Positions 1 to 11,917 of a stretch of DNA of 64,000 nucleotides are shown one piece after another. The DNA is taken from positions 16,138 through 80,137 of the forward strand of contig ML210289.1 in the NCBI GenBank assembly GCA_004369085.1. Direction: 5' to 3'. The notes below the pieces were generated by a model. That model ran no database searches. It was not told the origin of the DNA and worked only from the letters and a program-made list of their open reading frames with translations. The stretch's first letter is position 1, and each line of letters starts with the position of its first letter. Source of the DNA: Coprinopsis marcescibilis. Its lineage: Eukaryota; Basidiomycota; Agaricomycetes; Agaricales; Psathyrellaceae. The position numbers and the translations under genes are program-made.

Positions 1-156
1 CAACTCCGTGCCAATGGTTCACACGTTTGGCATCTGACACAGCAACTTCCAATAACCATGACCAGCCAATTTTTTTTAGTTTTGTCGCTCAACACTCCTG
101 TCTATATGCCACTTACTTATCAAGAGAGCGCGTGGCAGTCCCTCGTCGGTTACCAC

Positions 157-179
157 TCAACCAACCAACCAACCAACCC
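157..179. repeat. (AACC)n microsatellite
   Basis: A short run of tandem AACC units. A similar AACC run lies at about 56.8 kb. Nothing coding is visible around it. Confidence 0.8.
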
Positions 180-313
180 TCTGTTTTTAATTTTCTGACT
201 AAATCTGCATGAGCCTCAAATCGTTTCCCAGAGACGGGCGACCGAATACAATATGAAAAGAAACACATATTCATATTCCAAGTAAACTTATCACAGGCAT
301 GTCTATAGTAATA

Positions 314-690
314 CAAGAACCGCCTTGCTTCTCTACGGCATCCAGGAATTGAGGAAATATATTTCGTTGCTTACAACAGACTTCGGAAATTTCCGTGTGT
401 ACGATACCGTTGTAACTTGCTAGAAAATAAATGTTGGAAGAAGAAACTGTGGGAAAAGGCAAAGGTGAGAACGCTAAACTGCGATAACAGCAGGCCCTAG
501 ATAGAGCAGTGTGACGGGAAGAGGGGTGTAATAAGCCTTGACTCGCACACTGGCCCTGCAGTGGACCAGGGCCAGTGCGAGAAGTCTCAGAAACAGTATC
601 AAAGGAATGAAGAAAGTGGTCCAAACGGAAAAAATAAAACAATCAAGTACAAACAGAGCTAGGCAGAATCGTTATAGATATGAAAGGGAT
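314..690. repeat. Dispersed repeat, copy 1
   Basis: About 375 bases that align almost end to end, in the same orientation, with 17900-18256. Shared blocks include the start around CAAGAACCGCCTTGCTT, a centre around CTAAACTGCGATAACAGCAG and an end around CAAACAGAGCTAGGCAG. Copy 1 alone carries an extra 11-base piece that makes a perfect inverted repeat (548-558 with 567-577). Both copies sit just downstream of a gene. On the minus strand both have partly similar open frames, but the frames break at different points, so I do not call a gene. It could be a non-autonomous mobile element or an old coding relic. Confidence 0.85.
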
Positions 691-752
691 CCAAGATTTC
701 AACTTGTGTCTAGCCTGGGCCCTGTGCTACTAAATATTAATAGCACTCACTG

Positions 753-3700
753 CTACTTCCCCAGATCCTTGAACAGTCGAACCGCATCCTCTAGCTCTTT
801 GCTGACTCCCGCCACGTCCGACTGTGTAAGCCAATTGTCGATGTCAAGATGTGCTTCATTGTAAAAACTATCTCGTTACTGGGACCCAATGAGGGAATCT
901 CTGCAGGCTTTCAGCGAATCGATAAGCGGAGCGACATATTTATCGCCCACACAAAGGTCCAACTTCAAGCGACAGCAAATAGAAACCGACTCCTTCGCCA
1001 AAGAAACCGCGTCGTCATAACGCTCAGCCAAGTTGAGTGCGTGTGCCAAAGTGTGAAGATAGTTGGCAAGGTCCACCTCGAGTTCTTGAGAAAGGGATGC
1101 CGCCTCGTCATCCTCCCAAGGCTCTACCAATGCCCTCTGAGTCGAAACCGCTTCCTTTCCAGCTTCGATAGCTTCTTCGTAATCGGCCCTCCCAGGTACA
1201 TGAGTCAAGTACCACGCATAGTTGTTCAGGCATTCTGCCAACTTTCTGTCGAAGATGTCCATGGAGATGCGGTCCCAGCCGAGTAGCAACAGACGCAGGT
1301 AACTGATAGCTTCCTTTGCGTTTTCAGCAGCATCGGCGTAACGTCCGCATTCACTGAGGTACTGGGCCTGATTTTTCAGTGAGATCACCAAGGAGTACCT
1401 TGGCTTGTCACGGTCAGCCTCCAGGAGAATGCGATACATGGCGATGGCTTCTGCTCCGTGCTCGATTGCTTCCTCGTTCCGCCCCGCGACAGACAAGTAT
1501 TGTGCATGCTTGCAAATCCAATCCGCCAGAAACTGATCGTCGTGAGGGGAAGTCCTTTCTCGTACGGCCTGACGATACATGTCGACTGATTCCTTCGCCA
1601 ACGATATAGCCTCGTCGTAACGCGCATGTCGATCCAGCACAAAAAGCAGAGCCGACAGGCAACTCTCTAGCTCAATCTGGTACGCAGGGTTGTCTGATAC
1701 CGAAAGAGTACGGTAGATGTTGATGGCTTGCTGGAGCGGCTCGATGGAGTCGAAAGAGCACTCTGAATGAATGAGGCATCGTGCAAGGTTGGTGAGTGAT
1801 TGGGCCACGTTAACTTCCGAACCAGCGGATAGTTGGCGGGAGATTACGATGGCTTCCAAGGCCATTTCTCTGGCCTGTGAGTGGTCGCCACAAGACGCCA
1901 TATCGCATGAGAGGTTCCTAAGCGAGCTGACAAGGCTGACCTCGAACCTCTCGGGATCCGAGGCGGCCAACTGGCGGTAGATCTCAACGCACTCGGAGTG
2001 AGCGCGCAATCCCTCCATTTCAGAGTCCACCTGAACTAGCCTCCCACGACCCTCGAGCAGCTTCGCCAGACATGCTCGGGTATCGACCGTTGTGTTAGAC
2101 TGCAGTTCGCGTACAACGTCGATAGCTTGTGCGCAATTGTCCTGTGCGTCGCTAAAACTCAGGGTCAGTCCTAGGCAGCTGGAGTAAAGCTGCATAGACC
2201 AGGCCAAATCCAGCTCTACGCTCGGGTTCGAGTTCGGTCGGCTCTTGATGAAGATGGCCTGTCGATAGACGATGCCTGCTTCCCTCAACAGAGGTAGTGC
2301 CTCTTCATATCTCGAGTCGAGATAAAGGGCTGCGGCCATTGCATGATAAAGTTTCGCTCGCTCTCTCCAGCAAAACCGCTCTTTTGAGTTCTACCGGATC
2401 TGGTATACGCTTTACGTAGAAAGGACGTTACATCAACAGAAGTCCTTATATGTCAACCATTAGGTCTGGTACTTACCGAGACTAAAAGGTTTAGAGAGAT
2501 GTCGGTGACAGTTCCGAAAGCTGCGGTAGCTTCGAGTATCGGTGCGAGATTATGGGGAAGCACCGTCTCGTGTATGAGCCGAATGTGCGCCGCATCGATG
2601 CGTTCCACTGCCATGCAGAGGCTGTGTTCCATAAAATAGGTGCACGAATACAATAGCTGCTCCGACATGTCTTCCTTCACCAGCTGGGCCTGGGGAATGT
2701 GCTGGCGATTGTATTTGAATGCGTCGACATCGAGGTCGCGTTTGAAGTCTAGCTTTGAGCTGTACCCCAGCAAAGTCTGGGCTTGGTCTGGATTTTGTCC
2801 CGGGAGAAGCTCACGTCGGATGGTCAATAGCGCAAGTCGTGAGAGCCGTTGATGGTGGTCGTCGGTATCCAACCGGTAAGGAGCCGGAGCACGTTGGGTC
2901 AAGTACTCCTGAACCGAAAGGTGAATGAACTGGAGAGGTTCGCCGCTGCGAGAATGCCAGCTGGGAGTGATGGAGCTGCTGCTGCTGCGAAGAAGCGGGC
3001 GAACGAGTGTGGAAATCTTATCGATGATGCCCTCTGGCTGGTACAAGGAGGCGAGGGCTCCCGGGGATAGAACTTCCTTGACCGTGACCAGCGCGCCGAT
3101 GATGAGCTTGCCCAACGAATTCAAGGTCCGTCTATTTAACCTTGGAAAGGATATCAGAGTAGAGACTGTCGAGTCTCGGAACAGCATTTCCATCCTCCAC
3201 CCAATGTGCGCTCCTGCCCTTGAGGATATCCTTCAATTCGCATATAGGGTCATAAGCACGCTCGAGGTGATTAAGAACCGTCGCCGCCCACAAGAAAACA
3301 CCCTCCGACTTGTCCATAAATTCATCCCTGACACTTTCCGACACTTTATCGCCAAACTCTGTGTCGTTTAGTCGTTGGGTGGTGTAGATGGTGAGGTCTT
3401 GACGGTTGGAATTGGATGGGCCTGTCAGGGAGTGGAGGCAGAAGTGGACGTGCGGTCGGGTTTTGAGGCGTTGCATGATGTGAGGTTCGGAACGGGTGGT
3501 GGCGATGACGCGAAGGTTGGGCGGGAGGTGTGGGACCGGGTCCCGGAGGATGATTAAGAGCACTTCATCGTCTTCTTCGTCGAGGGCGTCGATCGTAAGA
3601 ACGAATGCGCGGTCGGGTGGTAGGGACTTGGCAGCGGGTACGACGATTGCTTGGAACTGCCTTTGAGGCCCGGCAGAGGTTAAGGAACTGTCCTTGCACA

Positions 3701-4290
3701 ATATTTCCCCAACGCTCTGAAGAACGTGCTCGTCGACGCTACACAAACCCCGGATGAGGACCGCAAGAAAATTGGACACCGTCGATTGGTCGTTCATCTG
3801 GTCGAAGAAGCTCGCGAGCAGGATGCCTTGCTGGTGCGTCCGTTGGCATATTGTGTGTAAGAGGGAAGATTTGCCGCTACCGACTGCGTCTGCTACAAGG
3901 TACATTTGTGTCTTGAGTTCAGATGCTGCTGTCAATGTGTCGTCCTCCATTGCGCTATGGATCCAGGTCCACATATCGTCGAGGTGGGACTGACGTGTGC
4001 CAGGGAGGCAGACGCGAGATGAGTCCCATGTACATTGCTTTGGATCTGGCAGGCGTCGCAGTGCCTCACGGATCTCTGTTTCGGTGACTGACAAAGTTCA
4101 AGAGGGGCTAGCGTTAGCAGACGGTATGTACATCATTTACCTAAAAGTAATGCTTACAGCGGTTTGGGCTAGCTTGAAATATGTTATTGGTGATGTGCTG
4201 GTAGATATTACCACCCGCGATGTTAATTTGAAAGTCCTGGAGTGATAAGTTGCTAGCACCTGTAAAGAGCTCTATGGCCCCTTGCGTGAG
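753..4290 (-). pseudogene. NACHT-TPR NLR-type receptor, probably disrupted
   Basis: NLRs of this type are STAND P-loop NTPases thought to act in fungal non-self recognition. Exon 1 (ending 4158; start not found) encodes an ELFTGASNLSLQ segment like the N-terminal motif of agaricomycete NLRs. Exon 2 starts at 4087 and holds LPGTRQ, a Walker A region (VGSGKSSLLH) and a Walker B (VLTIDALDE). The first P-loop glycine (GxxxxGKS) is replaced by Asp. After LYSDILSKV near 3140 the frame must shift by one base, at an extra A in an AAA run, to continue as LNSLGKLIIGALVTVKEVLS. An intron at about 2392-2454 joins phase 0 to a TPR-like region of about 500 residues rich in Y(D/E)EAI..(A/G)KEA repeats. An in-frame TAA at 876-878 is followed by about 40 more in-frame codons ending at 753. 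It is either a pseudogene or an allele with two lesions; a sequencing error is possible for the first. Confidence 0.8.
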
Positions 4291-5351
4291 ATGCAATTGT
4301 AAGCATGGTCCAGACGAAGGTCGGGGTAACTGGCAGACGTGCCAGCTTGCACTCACTGGCGTTTGGTGTCGCTTTGATATCAGTCAATTGACTCTCTAAT
4401 TCCTGGATATGTCAGCGCCAGCAGTTTAATATTGCTTCCACAGTACTGCTGGCTTCAGCCACGTAGTACAGTCCGCTGAATTTGCCAACTAACGGAGAAG
4501 TACTACTAACCCAATCACCGTTTCGCTCAGTTCCAAATCGCAGTGAGTAGCTAGAGCGAATTTGCTTTTAGTACGGGCCTGTATGTCGTAGAGGGTGTGC
4601 AAACAATGTGGAAAGGGTGCAGGGGCTGGGACATTCAGACTGACGCGGAGGACTCTTCCGAAAGGGTCAACGGTCATTGCATTTGTTTCTATTTGCTCCC
4701 GCCATCAGTCTCACGCACAGGCCTTCCCGCCTCGATCCCGACGAGTTGTTTCTGCAGCCTGCTTTAATTGGTGCGTCTCTGTTGTTCGCCCAAAACCCTG
4801 ATCAGCCTCCACATTCAAGATACGCACACTTCGTTACTTATAACCAAACGACACAAGTATCACTGCGCTGAAAACCATCTAACTGAATAGCTGGATTTAC
4901 TATTGTATTCAGCCCTCCAAGAGAACAGACAAGGTCGATGGCCCTGGAAGCGACTGGGAGAATACAGATTGTTGAAATTTCATAAGCTAGCGCTACTGAC
5001 ATAGTCTATTCGTAGAGCAAGTTGGCGTTTCGAGGCATAAAAAGAATGATTGGTACATAGAATTTCAAAGCAAGAGGAGCTGACCAAAAAGAGCGAGGCG
5101 AAATGGGTAAAATTGAGAATCAAGACCACCGAGAAATTCGAGACTTGGACAGGGCAACAAGAGATACTGGAGCAAGTGAAAAAGGAGCCTAAGGGGCCTC
5201 GGTCGTCAGCAATGGAAAGGGAAGATCAAATCAAACTAACAGGGACCACATATCAGCAGGGATCTCTATTCCCCTCCACCAATTCCCAAGACCTCGCCCT
5301 TCCCGCAGCTGAGGTTCATGCTCACCTCGCTCACTACCGTATCTTCTTTCT

Positions 5352-6299
5352 TCAAACCCACTGGCTTCTATCCCACGCTGGATCCTGCAAGAACGCGCAG
5401 AGGACTTTGCTTCCTGTCTGTGGAAGCATTGAACGTCAGAATTAGAGAAAAAAGGTAGCTCGGGTCAAAGTAGCGGAACAAACAGAAGATACACAGGAGT
5501 TGTGGCTCAAGATCCGCAAGCACCGGCCGGGACAGAGTTCGCGACCCAGAAGACCCAGAAAAGGAGGCAATGAAACGGAGTGAGTCGCGGAGAGGGGGCG
5601 TAGTCCAAAGAAGCAAGAGTGAAAGTATAATACTCACTTGAAGTAGAGGATGCCCAGCAACTATGCTCAAGAACCGTTCCAGACCTTCCCGTCGTGTCTC
5701 GATGACCTCATCGGAGAATCGGTTTGTGAAAACCTTGCCAGGTAATGTTGGGATGTTCACCCGTGTTGATTCGTGTTCGAGGATATCGCGGAATGCCTCA
5801 AAATCGGAGTATCGACGTCGAACCACTGAATGCCGCAGTTTGAAAGCAGGGATGTTGGTCTAGAGCAGTTCCCGATGAGTGTCACCGCGGTCCGCGGTTG
5901 TTGTGGGGGAATGACTCACTTTGCATACGATTTCGTAGTCGGTGTACATCTTCCGTCCAAACCCTACGTTTGCATGAGTTTCACACCAACGACGGTGCTG
6001 GTACAGATATCGTACCATGCGTCTGGGGATTACGGACTTCAATTTCCAAGAAGCTCTCGGGCACGCTGTACATTTCTTCAATCTAGACAAGAAATACCGT
6101 CAATCCAACCATTATTTGAGCGCTGTATTAGTCCAGAATTCTGTTCCCAAAGAGAACGTCGATGCTATTGGAACCCCAACGCATCTGATACAAGCATGAA
6201 GCAGAGAAGGAGGAAACACATACTCACCGTTTGCTCCCTCCCCGATGAGAGAGTCGCCTCAAACACTGTGCTGCGAGCAAATGGATTCGTAGTCGTCAT
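5352..6299 (-). CDS. SNX3: SNX3/Grd19-type sorting nexin (PX domain)
   Basis: A PX-domain protein that binds phosphatidylinositol 3-phosphate on endosomes and recycles cargo to the Golgi with retromer. Five exons fit in phase: 6228-6299, 6016-6082, 5920-5963, 5638-5859 and 5352-5417, giving 156 residues, the usual length for fungal Snx3. Visible family blocks are [46 protein letters not shown] (the RRYSDF phosphoinositide-binding motif), [32 protein letters not shown] and the C-terminal [13 protein letters not shown]. All introns are GT-AG and short. The start [13 protein letters not shown] is the only methionine that fits exon 1 and resembles family N-termini. It lies downstream of, and on the same strand as, nothing obviously related. 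Confidence 0.93.
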
Positions 6300-6349
6300 G
6301 TTGAGCTCTGAAGATCGTCCCTAGTTCCAATACACCGCCCTTCTGAAAG

Positions 6350-9190
6350 ATTTAGATATAGTGGTTGAAGCAGTTCTGGAGTTTCTCGATAAGCACTCCT
6401 GCAAATCCTGGTAGTGAATCAGACTCTGGTTGTCCCGGTGGTAGCTTAGAGGGTAAAGGACAAATAGATCGTTCTGAGGGGTCCCCCGTCGTCGTCACTA
6501 GGTAGATCGTATTCAGGAAGGAGAAGTGGTCGTTTGCAAAGATCGAGTGCTGTTGAAGCGGAACGATCAGTCGTTTCATCGTGCTGATGTTTGGCTTCTA
6601 ATTGTCCTTGTTTGAAGCTGAGGCCATCTGATTTAAAGGTAAACGAACGGTTTACCATTGACGAAGTTGGAACCCACACTCAAGAACGGTCATTTTATCC
6701 CGGACTTCACAGCAAGAGTCAGCCAAATCCGAACTAACCTCGAGAATCTCAGCTTAACATGCACCCTATCAGTGGAAATCTAGCTGGACGTACAAATCCA
6801 CTAGCTTGGAGTCTCAGGAGTCAGAAATCTTCAAGGAATTGGACCGGGTTCTCAAATGCATTGTTGGACCGTCACTGTTAGATAGCGGACCACCAGTTTT
6901 GCATCCTACCAGTGTGTATATGGGATCACCACTACAAAGCTGAGGTAGGTCAGCGTTTTGTGCTGTCCGCATCTCAGGACGCCAATGACTGGGTATTCAA
7001 GCCATAATTTCTCAAGGGTTTGGGCCTACCTCCGATAGGCTGATAAGTAGTCAGTGGTTCACAGGAAACCCAATCACTTATCGGTGGAGAGAGTCTGTGA
7101 CTCCAATTTGCCGTCAGTTACTACCCAACTTTATGCCTAGCGAGAGATGCTGTGTTGGTCGAAAGAGCCTAGTGCTATTTGGCACGATTGGAAAAGGTCA
7201 GCCAGGTCGCCACATCCAGAATATATGTGATACATAGGACTAATATTTTCGAATGAATGGTGGCAGCGCCGACAACTCCGGCTCGGGTCAACGCATGGAC
7301 ACCGAAGAGTAACTTGTCAATGGACGCCGCCTATCCAATACCAGTATATTGGAAAAGACCGATTGTGTCCTAGCACCGATTTCTAACGCCAGTTCGATGG
7401 CACAAGTCATGGTACTGAATGAATTGATGCCAGAGGGCCAGTGGGGCGTTCCCTTCGGTGGAATTGCTGCTGGTTCACCCTATCTCGAGCCACGGCTGCC
7501 GCTTGCGGGTATATCGCAAACTAACCAATAGTGGACTTCCAACTATGAGCGCCCGACCGCACAAGTGGCTTAGCTCCAACCCCCTTCAGGCCTTAGGTGA
7601 CACGCAATTAGGAGATTGGCTACCAATTTATGAGCGCCAAATGAGCAGACGACCCGGACCGTGACACTGATGAGCGAACGGGCCATTTAGAGGGCGTGTG
7701 GTCGATATGACTCACCAGAAATTCAGGCGCCTGTCGAGCATCACTCGAAAGTGTGGTCAGATAACCACCCAGTCGCGAAACGGCGTTCAATTAGTCTCAG
7801 GAAAAGCTAAGAATGCGTGCGAGATTCCACGCGACTGCTCTTCTGTCGGAACCGGGTGGCGAGCGGGTTTTGCTATTTTGCGAGGTGACACCTACAGTCT
7901 ACTGCACCGAGCAGAGTTATTAGACAAGGGCAAGCGTGAAAAAGAAAGGGGTGAAACGAAAACAACTAGTAGCCTACGTCGAGATGACTTTTGTTAGATG
8001 TGTGAAGGAGATACGACACCAACCCGAGACAGAGGTTCTCAGCGTCGTATCCCCTTCGCAGTCTGTGCGGCGGTGCTGAAGAGGGCCGGAAATGCGCTGT
8101 TCTCCGGTTCGACTCCTTTGCGAAATGTTTGGACAAAGGTTTCCGGGTCTGCGGAAGCAGAGGCACTGTAGGCTCATCAAAGATCCTCTCCCTCCCTTGG
8201 GGATGGTCTTGGTATGATACGAGAGGCACTGATGTCGGGCAGGTGATTCCTGAAACGCGCTCGACACTTCGCTTTTCTCCGCCTGTCAATTTTTGCCGGC
8301 ATAAAGGCCCCTGGCACTTGGGAATGAGGCTATAGATAATATGTATATGTATGTACATGGCAACATGACAGTTTCTATTCTCGCTCTCATGGAATTACCC
8401 GGAAATCAGGACATCACAACAACTTCGAATCCATCGATCTAATAATTCCGCCTGGTAGGAACTCTGGGTCTCCGGCTCCTAAACCTTTAATATTAATATC
8501 CACCTGGCAGTGCTATTCAATTCAGAAATCTCAGGACTCAGCCCCAAGTAAGTCCTTATCATGATTCCATATAAGCGAATGGAGAACTACAGGTTTATGG
8601 CTCCAGTTACCAAGACGTTTCACAACAAAAATGGACTCCGACGTGCTTCCTTTCCTACAACGGAAAGTTCAAAAGGTGGGTTTAACTCCGACGTTCCGTA
8701 TGAGCTGCATTGATCTTATCGTGAGCACATATCTTGCTCAGGTGGGCTCTTCTAGTCCTTTTATCTTTGACCAATCTTCGGCCATGGATATCATGAGGCC
8801 TCTCTATCGACTCCGCTCGGAGTATACTCGTATTCTCCCCGCACGGAATGCGCCATCCCTTCAGAAGCAGAGACCATGATGTCGGCTCATCCCAGGTTGG
8901 CCGGGGACGTTGACCCCTTTCAATCATCACCATGCGTCCCTTCTGATTCGGCGGTTACTCATTGTTCAGTCTTTTCTTTTGTCTGACATTGCGTTCTTTC
9001 CCATTCCCCACCAATACCCACATTCTGTCACACCCGCAGCCTTCGCTATACTTGTTGTGCACCCTTTCTCTTTCGCCTGTAAACCCATCCTTGCAGTGTA
9101 CTTGTAAGTAGTCTAATTTTGACGGCAAGTACGTAGATATATCGGCTCTGACGAATCAAGGTTATAAGATTATTTTCAGGTTCCCTCAAC
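6350..9190. other. Intergenic stretch, no supported gene
   Basis: About 2.8 kb. Small open frames occur on both strands, but none shows family motifs, coherent splice sites or coding-like composition. The last 200 bases probably hold the promoter and a 5' UTR intron of the gene starting at 9197 (donor GTAAGTAG near 9106, acceptor TTTTCAG near 9180). Confidence 0.6.
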
Positions 9191-9196
9191 AGATCG

Positions 9197-10235
9197 ATGC
9201 CCGGTCTAGTCGCAGCTCCCACCACCAACACAGTCGCACATGGAGACAGGGCTAGCCATACCCAGCCAGGACCGACCTCATTCGTTATACGGCGTCTCAA
9301 TACTTCCCAGCTGATCCAGGAAAGCGAATTATTGCTGGACGATGGGCAGCGACATATACACGCTTTGCGAACGATTGCGCCGGGCGTCAGAGCAACGCTC
9401 TATGTAGAACAAGCCGAGGAGTGGGTGTCAGAGGCTCATTTTAGTTCTCCTTCCCTGATTTAGCTTAGTTTCGCTCGACTCCTGGGGTTTTTAAAATCAC
9501 AGCAACCCTGGTCCGAAGCTGTACCTGGCGAAATCAAAGGGATCACCAATAACATCTTACGGTGGAGGAGGACTGTGCAGCTAGTCGAGGTGCGTGCTCG
9601 CAGACAAGTTATGTGCACACGAGTTGACCTTCGCCACACTGCGACTTAAACAGACATCTCGATGGCCGAGCACCAACAGCGTCCAAACAACCGGTCGGAT
9701 CAGCAAGGACCCCCGCCCTCCGTTAGGACCTAGTTCTTCCATGAACTCGCCTTCACGCCATCCAAGAACATCAATCCCTCGACCTCCTCCACCAAACTCT
9801 GCGGCACAAGCTGCACCTTCGCTAACCAGGTCTCTTAGTCGATCTTCTGATGATTCGACTGGCTTCTCAGACGTACAGATATGTTGTTGGGGTGTATCCG
9901 TTTCTCCCGTCTTTTGGGGGGCAAATCCAGCAAGAGAAGTCGTTGATCTGGTTGATCTACTGCCACTTTCCCCATCCCCCTTTCAAATAGAGCAACAGCT
10001 TCGTCTATACGGGAGTTCAGCGTCGACTTCTACAGGTTCAACTTCACCCGGCCCACCGCATTCGTCGAAATTGAGTGACCACATCGCCGGGGTCCAGCCT
10101 GTCTCAGAAACCTCCGTCGTCATTCTCTTTCGAGAGACGGCCGAAGCCGTCATGCTGGACAATGTATGGAATCTGAAACCACCGCCGGGGTACGAAGGTG
10201 TATCAGTGCAACTGGTCAAAGTGGAGGCGGGATGA
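9197..10235 (+). CDS. Uncharacterised protein, Ser/Pro-rich centre
   Basis: I do not recognise this protein. Three exons fit in phase: 9197-9424, 9503-9589 and 9654-10235, giving about 298 residues. The first donor (GTGTCA) is weak, and an overlapping GTGGGT would break the frame, so that junction is the least certain. Exons 1-2 encode a compact, apparently folded segment (FVIRRLNTSQLIQESELLLD; then ITNNILRWRRTVQLVE). Exon 3 opens with a disordered Ser/Pro-rich region (residues about 110-165) and ends with a second ordered block (VSETSVVILFRETAEAVMLD and PPPGYEGVSVQLVKVEAG). No signal peptide or membrane segment is visible. A 5' UTR intron probably precedes the start codon. Confidence 0.6.
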
Positions 10236-10595
10236 GTTATACCAAGTGGACGAGATACAGAGCTGTGAGTCAGTTTGATCTCTTTCAGGACGCTAAGTGA
10301 TCTCATCTCCAGATCCTGCGCAGAGAACGTTTGGTTTGAAAAGGTTTTGATTGGATGTATAGGTTGGTAAACCCCATCCCCTCCGGACGTTCGATCTATC
10401 GCATTGCTTTGAATTCATTTTTCAACCAAGGGGTTGCATCGCTGCTGTGAGCATTCTGGTCGTCAAATACGACCACTTACTGTGGTTATGTCCGAAGCAA
10501 GGACTTGCATGTTTCGCGTTCGATCAGTTTCGATCAAGGGAAGTGTCAGCACACCTTGGATTTAAACTTTACAAAAGCTAATAAAGGCTAAGTGA

Positions 10596-11917
10596 CTAAG
10601 ATATATCCCTCAGTTCCTCTGCAAAAACCATTTCAACCGAACCAGGAATAGTGCGCCAGAGGAGTTTCTCTTTCAGAAGCGAAAGCTTCATTTCCGCGTT
10701 AGAGTTCGTAAATGGGCTGGGGGCGCTCGAGCGGGATGAGAATAATGGAGAATCAGCGAATATATTGCCTGTGGGTGCGGTGGTGGTGGTGGTGGTGGTG
10801 GTGGTGGTGGTTGCACTTGCTGGCGGTGCGAGGGTAGGACCAAATCCAAATGAGGGAAATGGCCCGGGGGGAGGAGCACCGAGGGCGAGTACGGGCGCTG
10901 CCGCCGCTGCGGGCGGAGCACCGAGGGCAGGCACAGGTACCGTTGCAGGCCGGCCGAAGAGAGGCGGCAATGCTCCCACTGGAGTCGTGGTCAACAACGA
11001 ATGGTCCAAGGGACAGCTTGCATGAGCAGAGGTCCCAGTTCTGGCAGCCGGTGCCGTACTAGGCGGCGATTTGCATACCGTTCTCTTGCAATGGATTTGG
11101 CTGAAAGGGATTTCGACGTATTGCTCTGTGGACTGTCCAGATGCGAGGGGCTTATGGGGGTAATTAATCCATAATATCTTTGCAGCGGCCTCCCACCCGA
11201 GTTCGGTGGCCAGCACCTCTAGAGAATAGTTCTCGAGGGTAGGCGAGCGGGTAATGTTGGTGATCCCTTCGACGAACCACTTCCTCACCCGATACTCCCG
11301 TGCAAGCTGCACCTTCTGCGTTGAGCTCAGCATGCCAGTACAAGACAGGTGATGAATGGCAAGTTTGCGAATCTAGATGTTGATGCAGATTTAGCTAGTC
11401 GTCTGGGTTGAAGCCCTCTTTCATGCAAACTCACCTTCTCCATTTCCCAGAGTGTGGCAAGCTTCAAAACGCTAATCCATTCTTCACTGGTAGTCAAAGG
11501 ACTCGTAGACTCTCCGGCAATAAGTGTTCCCTTAAATATTGTGAAGGAAAACGGAAGCGGCTGAAGATGAGATCTCGTACGTTGGATACATGATCGCAAG
11601 CAAGCGTTCAAAGTCTACCTTTTTTACCCCTTCAAGAACGATGGGAGCGCTGTCGGATGTTCCTTCAACAACATCGCCGGTAGGAACTGAGAACATCGCG
11701 GAGAATATCGGTGATAGTTTCTGGAATCTGAATTTCGGAATTGCGAATAAAGTGCCCTCGACCTAGACGCGTGTTTTGTTTGCGAGCGATCTTAGGACAT
11801 GGGCCAAAATGAACTCACCAAGAAGATGCAATTTTCGAAGTAGAAACTCCTGTGCCTGACAGGGGCCGGAGCCACAAAGGCTTCTGGTATTTCGATAGGC
11901 TCAAGGATAGTGTCCAT
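10596..11917 (-). CDS. BTB/POZ-domain protein with low-complexity C-terminus
   Basis: Four exons fit in phase: 11819-11917, 11581-11762, 11435-11486 and 10596-11372, giving 369 residues. Residues about 22-115 form the BTB-like fold common in agaricomycete proteins: HRSFYFENCIFLVEGTLFAI, FRFQKLSPIFSAMFSVP, APIVLEGVKKVDFERLLAIM, then EEWISVLKLATLWEMEK and IRKLAIHHL. A following helical block (STQKVQLAREYRVRKWFVEG) is also typical. The last third is Ala/Pro/Thr-rich with scattered FG pairs and a run of eleven threonines encoded by the triplet repeat at 10779-10812. BTB domains mediate dimerisation and often recruit cullin-3, but the target here is unknown. Lineage-specific expansion of such genes is common in mushrooms. 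Confidence 0.82.
10779..10812. repeat. (GGT)n triplet repeat within coding sequence
   Basis: An uninterrupted GGT run on the plus strand, read as ACC codons on the minus strand. It encodes the poly-threonine tract of the BTB gene. Confidence 0.9.

Noticed and set aside
271..642. Minus-strand open frame of 123 codons in dispersed repeat copy 1
   Set aside because: The matching frame in copy 2 diverges by frameshifts in the middle; similarity is explained by the repeat DNA itself.
5050..5445. 131-codon plus-strand open frame
   Set aside because: Lies antisense to the SNX3 last exon and its 3' flank; Lys/Glu-rich start without family features.
7966..8358. 130-codon minus-strand open frame
   Set aside because: No motifs, no homologous second copy, random-like composition.
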